This document shows positions 22,297-32,949 of a stretch of DNA of 64,000 nucleotides, in pieces (position 1 is the first letter of the stretch; each line of letters opens with the position of its first letter). The stretch is from Paguma larvata (Eukaryota; Chordata; Mammalia; Carnivora; Viverridae). The stretch spans positions 47,883,587-47,947,586 of the forward strand of contig CM057833.1 in NCBI GenBank assembly GCA_030068075.1, in the 5' to 3' direction. The notes under the pieces were generated by a model. That model saw only the letters and a list, made by a program, of their open reading frames with translations, ran no database searches and had not been told where the DNA came from. The translations under genes were made by a program, and so were the position numbers.

Positions 22297-22980
22297 ATGG
22301 AAGAATTCTCCTCAGAAGAATCTACAAGAAGTAGTGACAGCTCAAGAATTGATGAAAACAGATATATAAGCAACATAACAGAAAATGAATATAGAATGAT
22401 AATCATAAAACTATTGGCTGGGCTTGAAAAAAGCATAGACGAATGCAAGGGGTCCCGCGCAGCAGAGTTCAAGGACCTTAAAAACGGTCAGGAAGAATTA
22501 AAAAAGACTTTGGATGAAATACAAGGCAAATTGGAAGCAGCCACAGCACAGACTGAAGAGGCAGAGGAGAGAGTTAGTGTCTTAGAAGACAAAATCATTG
22601 AAAAAGAGGAAGCAGATAAAAAGAGAGAGAAGCTGATCCAGGAACAGGAAAGGAGAATTCAAGAGCTGAGCAATGCACTCAAAAGAAACAATATCTGTAT
22701 CATAGGAGTTTCAGAGGAAGAAGAGAGAGAGAAAGGAGTCAAAGGGGTACTTGAACAAATCATTGCTGAGAACTTCCCTAACATGAGGGAGGAAATGGGC
22801 ATGGAAATCTAAGAGGCACAGAGAACTCCCCTCAGACGTAACTTGAATAGACCTTCTGCATGACACATCATAGTGAAGCTGGCAAAATACAAAGATAGGG
22901 AGAGAATCCTGAACGCAGCAAGGGACAAAAGGACCTTACCATACAAAGTCAGACACATAAGGGTTGTAGCAGACTTATCT
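22297..22980 (+). pseudogene. L1 ORF1 remnant (RNA-binding chaperone)
   Basis: The frame open from 22,189 contains the likely ORF1 start ATG at 22,297 (MEEFSSEESTRSSDSS), a long heptad coiled coil (about 22,440-22,680: EELKKTLDEIQGKLEA ... KREKLIQEQERRIQEL), and an RRM start (NNICIIGVSEEEERE). A TAA at 22,810-22,812 and a TGA at 22,861-22,863 interrupt the homologous sequence, which continues (VKLAKYKDRERILNAAR) to the insertion end at 22,980. ORF1p normally trimerises and coats L1 RNA; this copy is inverted relative to its ORF2, truncated and broken. Confidence 0.95.
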
Positions 22981-22995
22981 ATATTTTGCTTTTCT
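22981..22995. repeat. Target-site duplication, right copy
   Basis: ATATTTTGCTTTTCT, a perfect copy of 19,124-19,138. Confidence 0.95.
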
Positions 22996-23759
22996 AAATG
23001 CCAGTGTAGGCAGATCCTGAAGGTAGGTGTGAATGACCCAAAAGGTAAATAGACCTCCATTCTACAAGGCTGGAGATTCTCAGCCCTTTGAGAAATAGCA
23101 ACATTTCTGCATGACATTTTTCAAACTACAAGACTAGCCATCTCTTCAAAGACCCTAAATATAGTAAACCACTATTTCTGTTGAGAGAGGGCCAAGCACT
23201 TCAGGAGTGGTATGTGAGCAGTGTTCTGTGTGTGTTGGCGGGGGGGCGGTCAGGGGAGAACTGAGGGCTGACAAACATTGCTAGATGTACTGGAAAGCAA
23301 ACAGAAGTTTTAAAGAAAGAAGTATTCTTATAACTTAAGGCAAAATGAGGAAAACATGGAAGGGTGAGAATCCCACTGAAGGAATCAGGTATTATTCATT
23401 GTTTCTTTATTCACTACCATCCCAGAATGGTCAGAATCTTCTGGATGCCTATAATAAAGGTAGATTAGTTTTGAGATGAAAATTTGATTATCGAGATTTG
23501 TAATATGAAGGATTCTTTAATAAGTGCCTCTAAGTTAAAGATTTCTTTGAGAACTGGAAAGTAAAGTCATCAAAGAATTCCCCATAAAGACTAAGTTTAC
23601 ACCTTATTCCCCAGACAGTTAGCCCATCCAAACAGAGGACACTGGGGAGGAAATGTTCCCATTTCCTGGACAGGACATATTCCCTGGCCAGGCACAGCCC
23701 TAGAAAGATTGAGAATTCCATCAAGTTATTAGTTTCCTCTTCTTAAGTTTTACCCATCG
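22996..23759. other. Unassigned non-coding stretch
   Basis: No gene or repeat was recognised; a G-rich patch GGCGGGGGGGCGGTCAGGGG lies at about 23,237-23,256. Confidence 0.4.
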
Positions 23760-24080
23760 CCTATCAATTACCAATCAGTCTCCAGAACAATCTTTCTAAA
23801 ACACAACCTGACCTCAGTCCTCATGATCAATTCATACTGCCTTGGACTGGCTATAAGATTGTCCATCATCTTCCTCCACTGCCTTCCTCAGCTCTGTCCC
23901 ATCATTGTTTCACCCACACTTTTAGATCTGGGTTACATTTACTTGAACATCCAAAAATTTTGCCGCATTCTGCATCCACTGTACTAACACCAACCACCTG
24001 CAAGACTCATCTTCCAAGTAATTTCTGGAATTCCACAGGCAGATCCCGCTCCTGAAGAAGTTCTACACCTGACATTAGGC
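23760..24080 (+). mobile_element. L2 LINE relic
   Basis: L2-like order: CAGAACAATCTTTCTAAAAC, CTGACCTCAGTCCTCATGAT, then a segment equivalent to the CCCTGCTCATTCTG-type region (CACTGTACTAACACCAACCA). Diverged. Confidence 0.5.
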
Positions 24081-24278
24081 ACCATGGTTCTGGCTGCTCC
24101 TCTATGCCACCCAGTCAAGCCCAATACCAAGGTTCATGGCTGTCCTACCTCTGTTATAACAAATTTTACCTTCAATGACTCAGACTTCAATGTGTCAAAC
24201 TTCAGAACAATTTTATGGTCAAATGGAGGAGAACATTTCTATCCCTTTCATGTAAATCTCCAAGAAGGAGGAGGCAGA

Positions 24279-24595
24279 ATATGTTTCCACGCATAGGCAG
24301 GCTTTGTGAGACCTAACAGAAAACCAGGGGGGAGGGGAAGAGGGGAATGAAAAAAAAGCCACAGAGAGAGAGGAAGACACAACATAAGAGACTCTCAAAG
24401 ACTCAGAACAAACTGAGGGATGAGAGGGGGTATGAGGGGGGAGAGTGGCTGATGGGCCCAGAGGAGGACACTTGTTGGGATGAACACTGGGTGTTGTATG
24501 GAAACCAATTTGACAACAAATTATTGGGAAAAAAAAAGAAAAGTAAAGAAATAAAGACTTTTTAAAAATAAAAAAATAAAAAATAAAAAAAGAAT
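24279..24595 (+). mobile_element. 5'-truncated L1, 3' end
   Basis: ATATGTTTCCACGCATAGGC, GAGACTCTCAAAGACTCAGA, GGGGGGAGAGTGGCTGATGG, ACACTGGGTGTTGTATGGAA, CCAATTTGACAACAAATTAT, then a long mixed A-rich tail. Target duplication GAGGAGGCAGA at 24,268-24,278 and 24,596-24,606. The 164-codon minus-strand frame across it is spurious. Confidence 0.93.
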
Positions 24596-24606
24596 GAGGA
24601 GGCAGA

Positions 24607-27539
24607 GAGAGGTTACCAAGAGGGATTATTTTATCCAAAAGTTTGCAGAGATTTAAGTAGTTATTTCTGTTTTTATATATGACGACTCTGTGTTCCCAAG
24701 AGCCAGCCTTCAAAGAGTCCCAGGCAAGCTAGGAGACAAACTCAAATGGCAAATATTTGAATATTATATTCAGAGTTGTCGCTCTCTGGCCTCTGAAGGT
24801 AAAGCTTGTTATTGTACCAAGACCTTTAGATAGGATTCCTTCTCACTAGAGGTTATAAACTTTTTCTTTGGAATTTGCTATCCCCTCCCTAAAACGTGAA
24901 ATCACTCTAGTGCTTCTCCAGACATGCTGAGAAGTGTCTCTCTGGATCTCACAAGTGGAAACATTATGATTTCTTTCACAGGAGGATTCTCAATAGCCCC
25001 CAAAATAGAGTTCCATCAGGCCTGAATCTGCAGTTTTCCAGACACTCTCAGACATGCCTGGATCCATGAGTAGACATGGCCCATGCTCAAGCTGAGACCC
25101 AACTCCACCTTAATTTATGGGTTAGATGGGAGAAAAAAAAGTATCTGTGGAAAAGGAGGTATTTGAGCCATATTTTGAAGGAAGAGTAGGATTTAAGCAA
25201 ACACTGCAGCAAATGACCTACGAAGAGGAAACATGGCAGAGAAAACAGAAGCATTACAGAGGCCAAATATCAAAATAATCCACGTGAGTCAAATTTTGTT
25301 AAGATATTCAGAGAAAGATGAACTGACGTTCCTTTGAGATCATACTGGCTCACAGAAACAACTCAGTAAATATTGTTGAACAAATGAATACATGAGTGAG
25401 TGAATTTTCATTTTCTTTAAGCAAATTAAATTTGGCTCTGAGCTCCTGCTTGATAGGGGCAGGGAGGATTCAATTTCAGTCACTTTTAAGGGGGATTTCC
25501 TTCCCTCCCTGGGGTTTTAAAAACAACCTTGGATGTTCAGATGGTATCCACCATCCTTAGTTACATCCGTTCTGTACATGATGCTACCGGGCCAACCACC
25601 CTCGGCCATCTAGAAGATGATGGCCTTCCAGGTGGCTCAGAGGTGCTCCACAGCAGGCCTCTCCACTCAACACAGGCCCAGTCACAGGCCCAAAACTTGC
25701 TCCAAAAGTTTCTCTTTTGGCAGCAGGCCTCCACGGTCCTCTCGTAGACATCTCCCCATATCTGGGGCTTCATGCACATAGGTCATGATCTCTGCTATTC
25801 ACAAAAATACTCCAAATCCTAAATAACCCTGCCTAACTAACTAACTAACTTCCTCTGACTAACACAAGGGAAAGTCAATCTTCTGCTTCCGGATCTACCC
25901 TTTCTATCTCTTGAATCCCAGCACCAGCCTCTCTCTATGAGTTTATAAACCCAAATAGAACCAGGAGTGTTTTTCTGCAGGTGCTCCACAGCTTCTGTTT
26001 TTAACCCTGACACACAAAAACTAGCAATCCCTCTGACAAGGAACCCAAACTCAGAACACAGATATTTGGCTCTTACATTAAGGGAGCAGGGAAAAAGCCT
26101 CTTGTCCTTTCAAGTGTGGCTAGTAACCCGAACAAAACCCAAAATGCTGTTGCAGCATCATACTTTGCCCCTGCCATCACACTGATTCCTGTGATCCTGT
26201 GGATTACAGTGTCCAAGAAAGAACTCTGCCTCTGGAGCTGGAAGGCTCCACCCACTTCAGCTCATGATGGCTCCATTTTCTCGTGTGTAAAAGTTGTCGC
26301 ACTGATCCCTTAAAATCGTCTTGGAGATCGAATTTTAGAAAGAATTTTATAAATGCTGAGGGCTGGACAAAGAGTGCTTGCTCATGTGGACAATGCCAAG
26401 AGTCAGCAGAAACGTAGATGAGCTGTGCCTGTTCCCCTGTGACTCTGAAAAGAAATCCTCAGGTGTTGCAGTGACCCCTCTGGCCTCAGAACAGGTGCCC
26501 CATCTCCTCCTGGGCTAGTTCTGCTGTTTCATTATCTTGAAGGGGGTACAGACCCTAGTGGCAACCCAGGAGAAATGCCAGGCAGAAATGTGATCCTCGG
26601 GCCATTGCAGGGCAGGAAAGCAGATCCGTCACCTGCACAGTGTTTGCTGTGGGTTCTGAGGCCTGAAAGACAGCTTTGTTCAGCCACCAGGTGAGCCACA
26701 AGAGGAAGGTGCTTCTCCAACCACTGCCACCAAGACTCTCACAAAGCTCTCATTCAGAGCCCAGACCTGGCCATGCCCTCTGGTGCTGCCTGTGACTTAC
26801 TGGATTGCCTGGACAGAGATCATTTCCCTGCTTGTGCCCCCACCTCCCCCCGCCTCCAGGACTGACCCTGCTACTGCACAATGCCCCTGGAAGGGCATGG
26901 GTAGAATATTACATTCCAGAGAGAAAAGGCAATGCTCAGCCTGAAAAGACCGGGCTCTGGTGGAGGACACTCCCCTTTCACCACAGAGCTCCCTGTGTCC
27001 CTGCAGACAATAGGCTTCTGTGCAGCCCCATCTCCTAATGCAAGGACTGCTTACATGTTTTCATCTTTGGAAACTTCAAACTGCTCCATCCCCAGGAACG
27101 GCTGTACAAGGAAGCATCTGTCTAGGAGGGGAGGGGAGAAGAAGAGGTGAGATGTGCTCCTTCAGAATAATCTCCCAACCAGGTTTAGTTATTCCCATGG
27201 GCCATGCCAGGTTTTTGCAAGTTCATTCTTTCATTTATTTAAATAGTCAGTATCTACAGATCATCTACTATGTTCTAAGCACCTTGCTAAGATCTCTTAC
27301 TAAAGATGCCTCGCCCTAGAGTGAAAAATTAAATAAGACTGCCCTGCCCTTAAGCAAATGGTGTCCACGTGTCTGAAAAACCATTTTGTGAATTGATTTT
27401 GTGTTGGGCATCCTTTTTTCTTACTCCATGAAGCACCTGACCTTTCATCTTCATCCTGTTCTGGTTCCTGAATCCTTCCTGAGTTATCATTGTGCAAAAT
27501 AAAAGTCAAATCATTGGATTTCTCAAGTACTCTCTTACA
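24607..27539. other. Unassigned stretch, mostly non-repetitive
   Basis: Several 60-99-codon frames overlap on both strands (25,529-27,319) in mid-GC sequence. None has a recognisable domain, and none is joined to a convincing splice pattern. A CTAA microsatellite (about 25,833-25,849) and possible L2/L3 tails near 25,340-25,400 and 27,215-27,340 are present. No gene call is supported. Confidence 0.35.
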
Positions 27540-28740
27540 GGTAAGAATGCAAAATGGCATAACCCCTTTGGAGGACAATTTGTCAATATATACATATCAA
27601 AACTGTGTATGTAATTCACCTTTCAATACAGCAACATCACTTTGAAGAATTTACCCTGAATATACACCTCTAGTAATATGCAATGCAGCATCGTTTTTAT
27701 TTGCAAAACATTGGAAACTGCCTAAATGCTCAAGCATAGGAGACTGGTTGAATAAACCATAGTATTACACAGTGTCGTACTAAGTTGCTGTAAAAAAGAA
27801 TGCTGGTCTCTATCCACAGACATGGAATGATTTCCAGGAGATACTGTTAAGTGGCAAAAGCAAAATGCAAAATAACATATATAATGTGCATTCCTGTGAA
27901 ATAAAAGGGGAAATAAGAAAACATACAAGCCCTTGCTTATCTTTACCAATAAAAGAGGATAAACCAGAAAACAATTAAGTGGGTTACTTAGAAGAGTGAG
28001 GAAACAGGAAGAAAGGGAGGAAAAGGAGTAGCTTCCCTCTGGGTAGAGCTTTTTATAAAATTTTGACTTTTAGATTCTATAATGGAGGTAAGAAAAAAAT
28101 CTATAAAGGATATTATTGGGTAAATTGACAAAGTTGGAATAATGACATTAGAGCAAATCAGATTATTACATCAGTGTTTACTGAAGCAGATAACTACCTT
28201 GTGGTTATGTAAAGAACATAATTGTTCCTAGCAAATAAGAAAAGGTAAAGGTAAAGACACAACTTGGTCTCAAATGGTTCAGAAAAAAGTTTTGTGTGTG
28301 TGTGTGTGTGTGTATCTGTGTATGTGTATCTACTTGTGTGTCTTTTTGTGTTTGTGTGTGTATCTGTGCATTTGTATCTTTCAGTGTGTGTGTGTCTGTG
28401 TGTATCTGCGCATGTGTGTCTGTGTGTGTATGTATATCTGTATCTGTATATCTGTGCCTACATGTCTATGTATGTGTGTGTCTGTGTATTTGTGTGTGTA
28501 TGTGTATATGTGTATGTCTATTTGTGTGTGTGTCTATGTGTGTATGTGTCTATGTATGTATGTGTGTGTGTGTACATGGGCATGTATGGAAGGGAAAAAA
28601 AGAGCAAATGATCAAACAAATGGAACATAATGCTAACAATAGGAGAATCTGGATAAAGAGCGTATGGTATTATTCTTATGATTTTTCTTCATGTTTGAAA
28701 TTATTCACAATTTAAAATTTTTTTTACATTGGGTTGGGTT
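27540..28740 (+). mobile_element. Old L1 fragment with 3' end
   Basis: L1M-type text: GAATGCAAAATGGCATAACC, ATACACCTCTAGTAATATGC, GAGACTGGTTGAATAAACCA, CAGACATGGAATGATTTCCA, then a 3' UTR with CTCAAATGGTTCAGAAAAAA and AATCTGGATAAAGAGCGTAT, ending GTTTGAAATTATTCACAATT. A TG microsatellite has grown inside the 3' UTR. Confidence 0.75.
28293..28580. repeat. TG-rich microsatellite, about 290 bp
   Basis: Imperfect (TG)n with interspersed TATCTG, TGTATG and TGTCTA units. All three plus-strand frames stay open (115-139 codons of C/V/Y/M), which is a by-product of the repeat. Confidence 0.97.
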
Positions 28741-29009
28741 TCCAGCAATTATATTTTAGAAGAGCAATGTGAACCTCATCACCTCAGACTACCCTTCTGC
28801 CTCAGTGGATATCAGCACAAGCAGCCTCTTGGCCCACCCATGCATTCTTCAAAAGTCATTCTCTTAAGATGCTGACAATTAAGGATGTATCCTGGGTGAG
28901 CCCTTCATTTTCCTGGGCGGAGGACAAAGGTCAAGGGAGTTAGAATGTCCTTGATCAGACTAGGAGAGCTCAGAATTTGAGTCATCTTAGTCATTCGGAA
29001 TAGGAATAG

Positions 29010-29215
29010 TTACCACATTATGCGCCAGGATTATGCCAACAATCCTGTGCTTATTCACTCATCTAAGCCTTACTAGAGCTTTGAGCAGTTAGCAATAATG
29101 TCCTTGAGAAGGGAGTTCAAGTATTAGGAGTTTAACCTGTGAGAAGTGGCAGGTGCCATGAGTGGAATTCAGATGGTCTGGTCCCAAAGCCTGCGCTACT
29201 TAACTGCTATGATGT
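29010..29215 (-). mobile_element. MIR SINE relic
   Basis: Reverse MIR order: AATAGTTACCACATTATGCG, TGTGCTTATTCACTCATCTA, GCAGTTAGCAATAATGTCC, GGAATTCAGATGGTCTGGTC, CTGCGCTACTTAACTGCTAT. Confidence 0.75.
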
Positions 29216-29249
29216 AACACCCACCATGACGGTAAAGAGACCAGACCCA

Positions 29250-29550
29250 CTTAGCAAATCTTAACATTCTCCAGGTCTTGGTTCAGGGGCTACATCCTCT
29301 AGAAAGCCTTCCTTGAGCCCCATGTAGGCATTGATGCTGCTTTTCCTATTCCCCCATCTTCACTAGGAACACACCACCCAAAAAAGCCAATAATCTTTTG
29401 GCGGTATTATTTTTGTGTGTCTGTTTTACTTTCTGTACTTTGACTTCCTTGAGAATAGAAAAACTATCTTTTCTTCTTTGTAGTGCCAGCACCTATTACA
29501 GAGCCAAATCCATAACAGATATTCTCTAATGCTACTGAAGTTGTATTGCA
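29250..29550 (+). mobile_element. L2 LINE 3' end
   Basis: TCTAGAAAGCCTTCCTTGAG, GCCCCATGTAGGCATTGATG, then CTTCCTTGAGAATAGAAAA and GCCAGCACCTATTACAGAGC, in the usual L2 3' order. Confidence 0.75.
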
Positions 29551-30629
29551 TTTTTAAGTACTTATTGAGCCTTTAAAACAGCTCTACAGTGTTCACATTT
29601 TGTTCATACAGAAATTGAGGCTTAAAGTTGAACCTTGAGTCAACAGCTTGATAAGATTTTCTGCAAAGGCTAATATGATCTTAAACCTCATTAATAGAGG
29701 AATCATATGTAGAGAGAGAAAATGTATGACCTAATCTACACCAGCTGATCAGGCCAAGTCCAAAGATATAAACCGACTTCTACATCCACATAAAGGCAGG
29801 TGTAGTCAAGCTGGATGGAGCCTGAGGACAGGACAAAAGCAGATGGCACTCCAAGCCAATATAATGTTAGTGGAGACCAAAGGACCTAGGGTTTATGACA
29901 ATCCAGGGGAACCATGGCTATTTCCAGATAGGCTATTTCCAGATACCTTTGTGCACTCATCTTTTATAGTTGAGCACCAAAAGATGAACTTCAGTTGGTG
30001 GGTAGATGTCACTAGGAGGAGGATTTTCTTTCAATATAGTAAGAGAAGATTCTTTTCTACAGTTGTCTAAAGATGAAGTGAGCTGTTTCAGATAATAAAG
30101 AGCTCTCTGTCACCAGAAGTATGCAACAGTTGAAGACCACACGTCAGGAATGTTTTAGAAGGCATTTGAGTACTAAGAAATGAGGAGAGTAGGCTAAATT
30201 AGTGGCTCCTATATGCTGGTCTTTTGACCAATGTAAAGACATCACAGGGCCACAACAAAAGAAGCAAAATTAAAGATGAAGTAGTAAGGGTTTTTTTTTT
30301 TTTTTGTTCTGTTTCGTTTTTTTGCAAAGCTGAATTCAATTTAAACAATTGTACTTTATCACAAAAATATGCTTTTTGGCATTGAAATTTCCTTTTTTCC
30401 CCTTTAATGAGGAAGCTAGAAGATGGTTTTTATAGCGCTTTGGCTTGGCAAAAAAAAAAAAAAAAAGCAAATTGACAAATCTGTGTTGGTTGCCAAAATG
30501 ACTTTTGAAATTATAGCGGCCTATGAAATTCAAAATTCTATCAGCTAATGGATCAGACAACTTCTGAGGTTCTTTCCACCTCTAGAAGGGAATGGATTTA
30601 CATCTCCCAGACTTTGAACCATGAGTATC
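29551..30629. other. Unassigned stretch; candidate conserved block inside
   Basis: No gene. A short MIR-like patch may lie at 29,565-29,640. The block 30,330-30,570 is repeat-free, AT-rich and dense in short A/T-core motifs (CAATTTAAACAATTG, AGCAAATTGACAAATC, TTGGTTGCCAAAA); it resembles conserved non-coding sequence but this is a guess. Confidence 0.3.
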
Positions 30630-30785
30630 CAGCAAAAATTCACTGACTTTGGAGTCAGACATGCCTGGCTTCACGTAATGGTTTGGCTACTCAGTAAGTC
30701 AAGTGACTTTGAGCAAATTGCTCAATATCTTTGAACTTTAGTGTTTTCATCTACAAAATAACCATTAAAACAATAGCCTTTACTG
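30630..30785 (+). mobile_element. MIR SINE relic
   Basis: GACTTTGGAGTCAGACATGC, TCAAGTGACTTTGAGCAAAT, GTTTTCATCTACAAAATAAC: MIR head and core in order. Confidence 0.85.
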
Positions 30786-30819
30786 CAGGATCATAGGCTT
30801 GGGAGCCCAAAGCCATGGC

Positions 30820-31300
30820 TTGTGTGGTATATAACAAAAATGGCCACAATACTTTCACCAAGAGGTGGAATCCACTTCTCTATCCTTTCATCTGAATTGG
30901 CCCTGTGTTGCTTTGGCCAAAAGGCTGTAGCAGAAGCGATATTCCGAGCCTGGGTCTCAAGCATCTCTTCATATTTGCTCTCAGTTTTGGAGCACTCCCT
31001 GTCAGTCTTGTGAACAAGCCTAGGCTGGTCTGCCTAGTTGGCCCATTCAGTCTCACTGCTACAAGTCAATGGCTGACCAACAGCCACAGCCAGAGAGGCT
31101 GTTGAGAGAGGCCATTCCAGATTAGTCAGTCCTCCATCTGACCACAGATGTAGAAGGAAGTCAAGCCACTATCAGCCAAGCTGGACCCAAATCCCCAAAA
31201 ACATCCAACTAACCCTTAGACTCATAAGTAATAGTAAAAGTTATTGGAAGCCACTGCATTTCAGAGTAGTTTGTTACTCAGCAAAAGCTCACTGATACAG
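30820..31300 (+). mobile_element. Ancient LTR-like repeat (family uncertain)
   Basis: Recognised as a common mammalian LTR-type repeat from CACTTCTCTATCCTTTCATC, TTGCTTTGGCCAAAAGGCTG, GTGAACAAGCCTAGGCTGG and an end GCCACTGCATTTCAGAGTAG ... CAGCAAAAGCTCACTGATAC. The terminal structure recalls ERVL/MaLR-class LTRs. The family was not resolved. Confidence 0.6.
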
Positions 31301-31329
31301 TTCTGGTTTCCAAAGTCAATATTTTATAG

Positions 31330-31500
31330 ATAAGTGACTTTGAGTAAGTTATTTACAGTGCTTTACTTCAGTACTACTTTGCTGGGTAATAGATGAGCAA
31401 TGTCCACTTCATAAGCTTATTGTGGGACCTAAATGATATAATGCAATTAAAATATTTGGCACACAATGCCTCATACATATTAAATGCTTAATTACTACTA
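31330..31500 (+). mobile_element. MIR SINE relic
   Basis: GATAAGTGACTTTGAGTAAG, AAGCTTATTGTGGGACCTAA, ATGATATAATGCAATTAAAA, then CACACAATGCCTCATACATA. Confidence 0.7.
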
Positions 31501-31899
31501 GCTGCAAGTGTTAGGACCAGTAGCTGTGTAATACTGATAGTATTACTAGCCATATACTTCCTTCCACCCTACCTTCCATGTGGATTTCAGTCCCAAGAAA
31601 CTGCAAACAGAAGTTATTTGTATCACCTATTCATCCTGTGACTAGTAAGATATCTTACGCTTAATGTACTCAGCTAGAGTTTGATTTTATATTCCTGACT
31701 CACAGTCTGAAAAATTAAGTAACACAAGGTGGTACTAGGGTAGTTCAAAATACAGAATGTTCATCCCACTGTTCAGAGAATTAATGGTATAACTGTTCAC
31801 AAAGTCAGAGAACCTTAAATGCCATGGAGCCTGGAAACAGGTGCAGCTAACTCACTTCAATGAGTCGCTAGCCACCAAGCATTCTCCCAACAAGAGCTA

Positions 31900-32045
31900 T
31901 AGGTATATCGTTTACAACAATTGTAGGTTGAGCGGTTTTGCCCCCATATGTTGATGAGGAAACTGAGTCTAACACTGTCTAGTGATTCTCCCATAATTAA
32001 ACAATCGGCGACAGAGCCAATGTTGCACCAGATCGGATGCACTCA
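31900..32045 (-). mobile_element. MIR SINE relic
   Basis: GATGAGGAAACTGAGTCTAA, AATTAAACAATCGGCGACAG, AGCCAATGTTGCACCAGATC: reverse MIR core. The flanking 31,501-31,899 shows nothing recognisable. Confidence 0.7.
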
Positions 32046-32084
32046 GAGCTGTTGATCTTTTCTCTAAAGACTTGCAGTCTGTCT

Positions 32085-32670
32085 TCTGGATCATTTAAGA
32101 AACCTCACAGTGCGGTCATCCCCATAACCACTGCCTCTCTAGTCAGTCAGGCCCAAGTCAAGCCCATCGTCTCTCACCTGTACACTTACAGTAGCCTTTG
32201 TTCACTGTCTCTAGGCTTACCGTCTGACAACGGCCCCCATTCCCCATCAGAGTGACCACCCATGACATGTACATCCAATTAAATCAAATTCCTACCTTTC
32301 AAAATCATTCCATGTGTTTCACCTTTATCATAAAATTGAAACTCTTCTACATGACACACACAGCTCTGCCTACCTCACCAGCCCACCATGTTTTCCTTGC
32401 TGCCACTTGGTGCATTCTGTCATTCTCTGCTGTACTCTTCCCAAGGGTTTGACTTCCTGACAAACTCTGACTTGGTCTACAAGTCTCCCTGTAAATGTCA
32501 AATCCTTTGTAAAATCTTCCCTGAAACCTTTAAACAGGTTTAGACCACCTTTTCCCACCATCCCTCCTACCACCAGGTGAAAGCAACACTTACATTATAT
32601 CTGTTGCCCTCTTGGTCTTCCCGCCTTGAAATCACAAACCAGGCATCTCCCAGAATTAGTTATTTGTATT
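32085..32670 (+). mobile_element. L2 LINE relic
   Basis: Long L2 stretch: CAGCTCTGCCTACCTCACCA, CTTGCTGCCACTTGGTGCAT, TCTCCCTGTAAATGTCAAAT, AAAATCTTCCCTGAAACC, then TTATATCTGTTGCCCTCTTG. The 114-codon frame at 32,577-32,921 runs from this into the next SINE and is spurious. Confidence 0.75.
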
Positions 32671-32701
32671 TGTACCATGCTAATAAAAAGGGTTATTACT
32701 G

Positions 32702-32935
32702 GGGAACTTGGGTGGCTCAGTTGGTTGAGTGTGTCTGGCTCTTAGTTTTGACTCAGGTCATGATCTCATGGTTTGTGGCATTCAGCCCCACGTTGGGCTC
32801 TGTGTTGACAGTGCAGAGCCTGCTTGGGATTCTCTCTGTGTCCCTCTTTCTCTCTGTTCCTCTGCAACTCACTCATGCTCTCTCCCTCTCTCTCAAAATA
32901 AAACTTAAAATAAATAAATAAAATTTAAAAAAAAG
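32702..32935 (+). mobile_element. Feliform SINE (SINEC family)
   Basis: GGGAACTTGGGTGGCTCAGT, CATTCAGCCCCACGTTGGGC, CT-rich body, AATAAATAAATAAAATTT tail. Perfect 14-bp target duplication AAGGGTTATTACTG at 32,688-32,701 and 32,936-32,949. Confidence 0.97.
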
Positions 32936-32949
32936 AAGGGTTATTACTG

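Larger units (their letters stand above)
19139..22980 (-). mobile_element. Twin-primed (5'-inverted) young L1
   Basis: The left end is a poly-A tail (as T's) and L1 3' UTR on the minus strand, leading into ORF2 up to about 22,064. There the orientation flips: about 22,070-22,980 is L1 5' UTR end plus ORF1 on the plus strand. Identical 15-bp duplications (19,124-19,138; 22,981-22,995) flank the whole. The part of L1 between late ORF1 and the ORF2 endonuclease domain is missing. This arrangement is the known product of twin priming. The junction target TTTTCT/A is a tolerated variant of the L1 endonuclease site. Confidence 0.96.

Noticed and set aside
25529..27319. Series of 60-99-codon frames, including a hydrophobic stretch near 26,160-26,210
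   Set aside because: Checked for a processed pseudogene or small mitochondrial membrane protein; no family could be recognised and no poly-A or target duplication was found.
28264..28715. Three overlapping plus-strand frames of 115-139 codons rich in C, V and Y
   Set aside because: A TG-rich microsatellite has no stop codons in any frame on this strand; not proteins.
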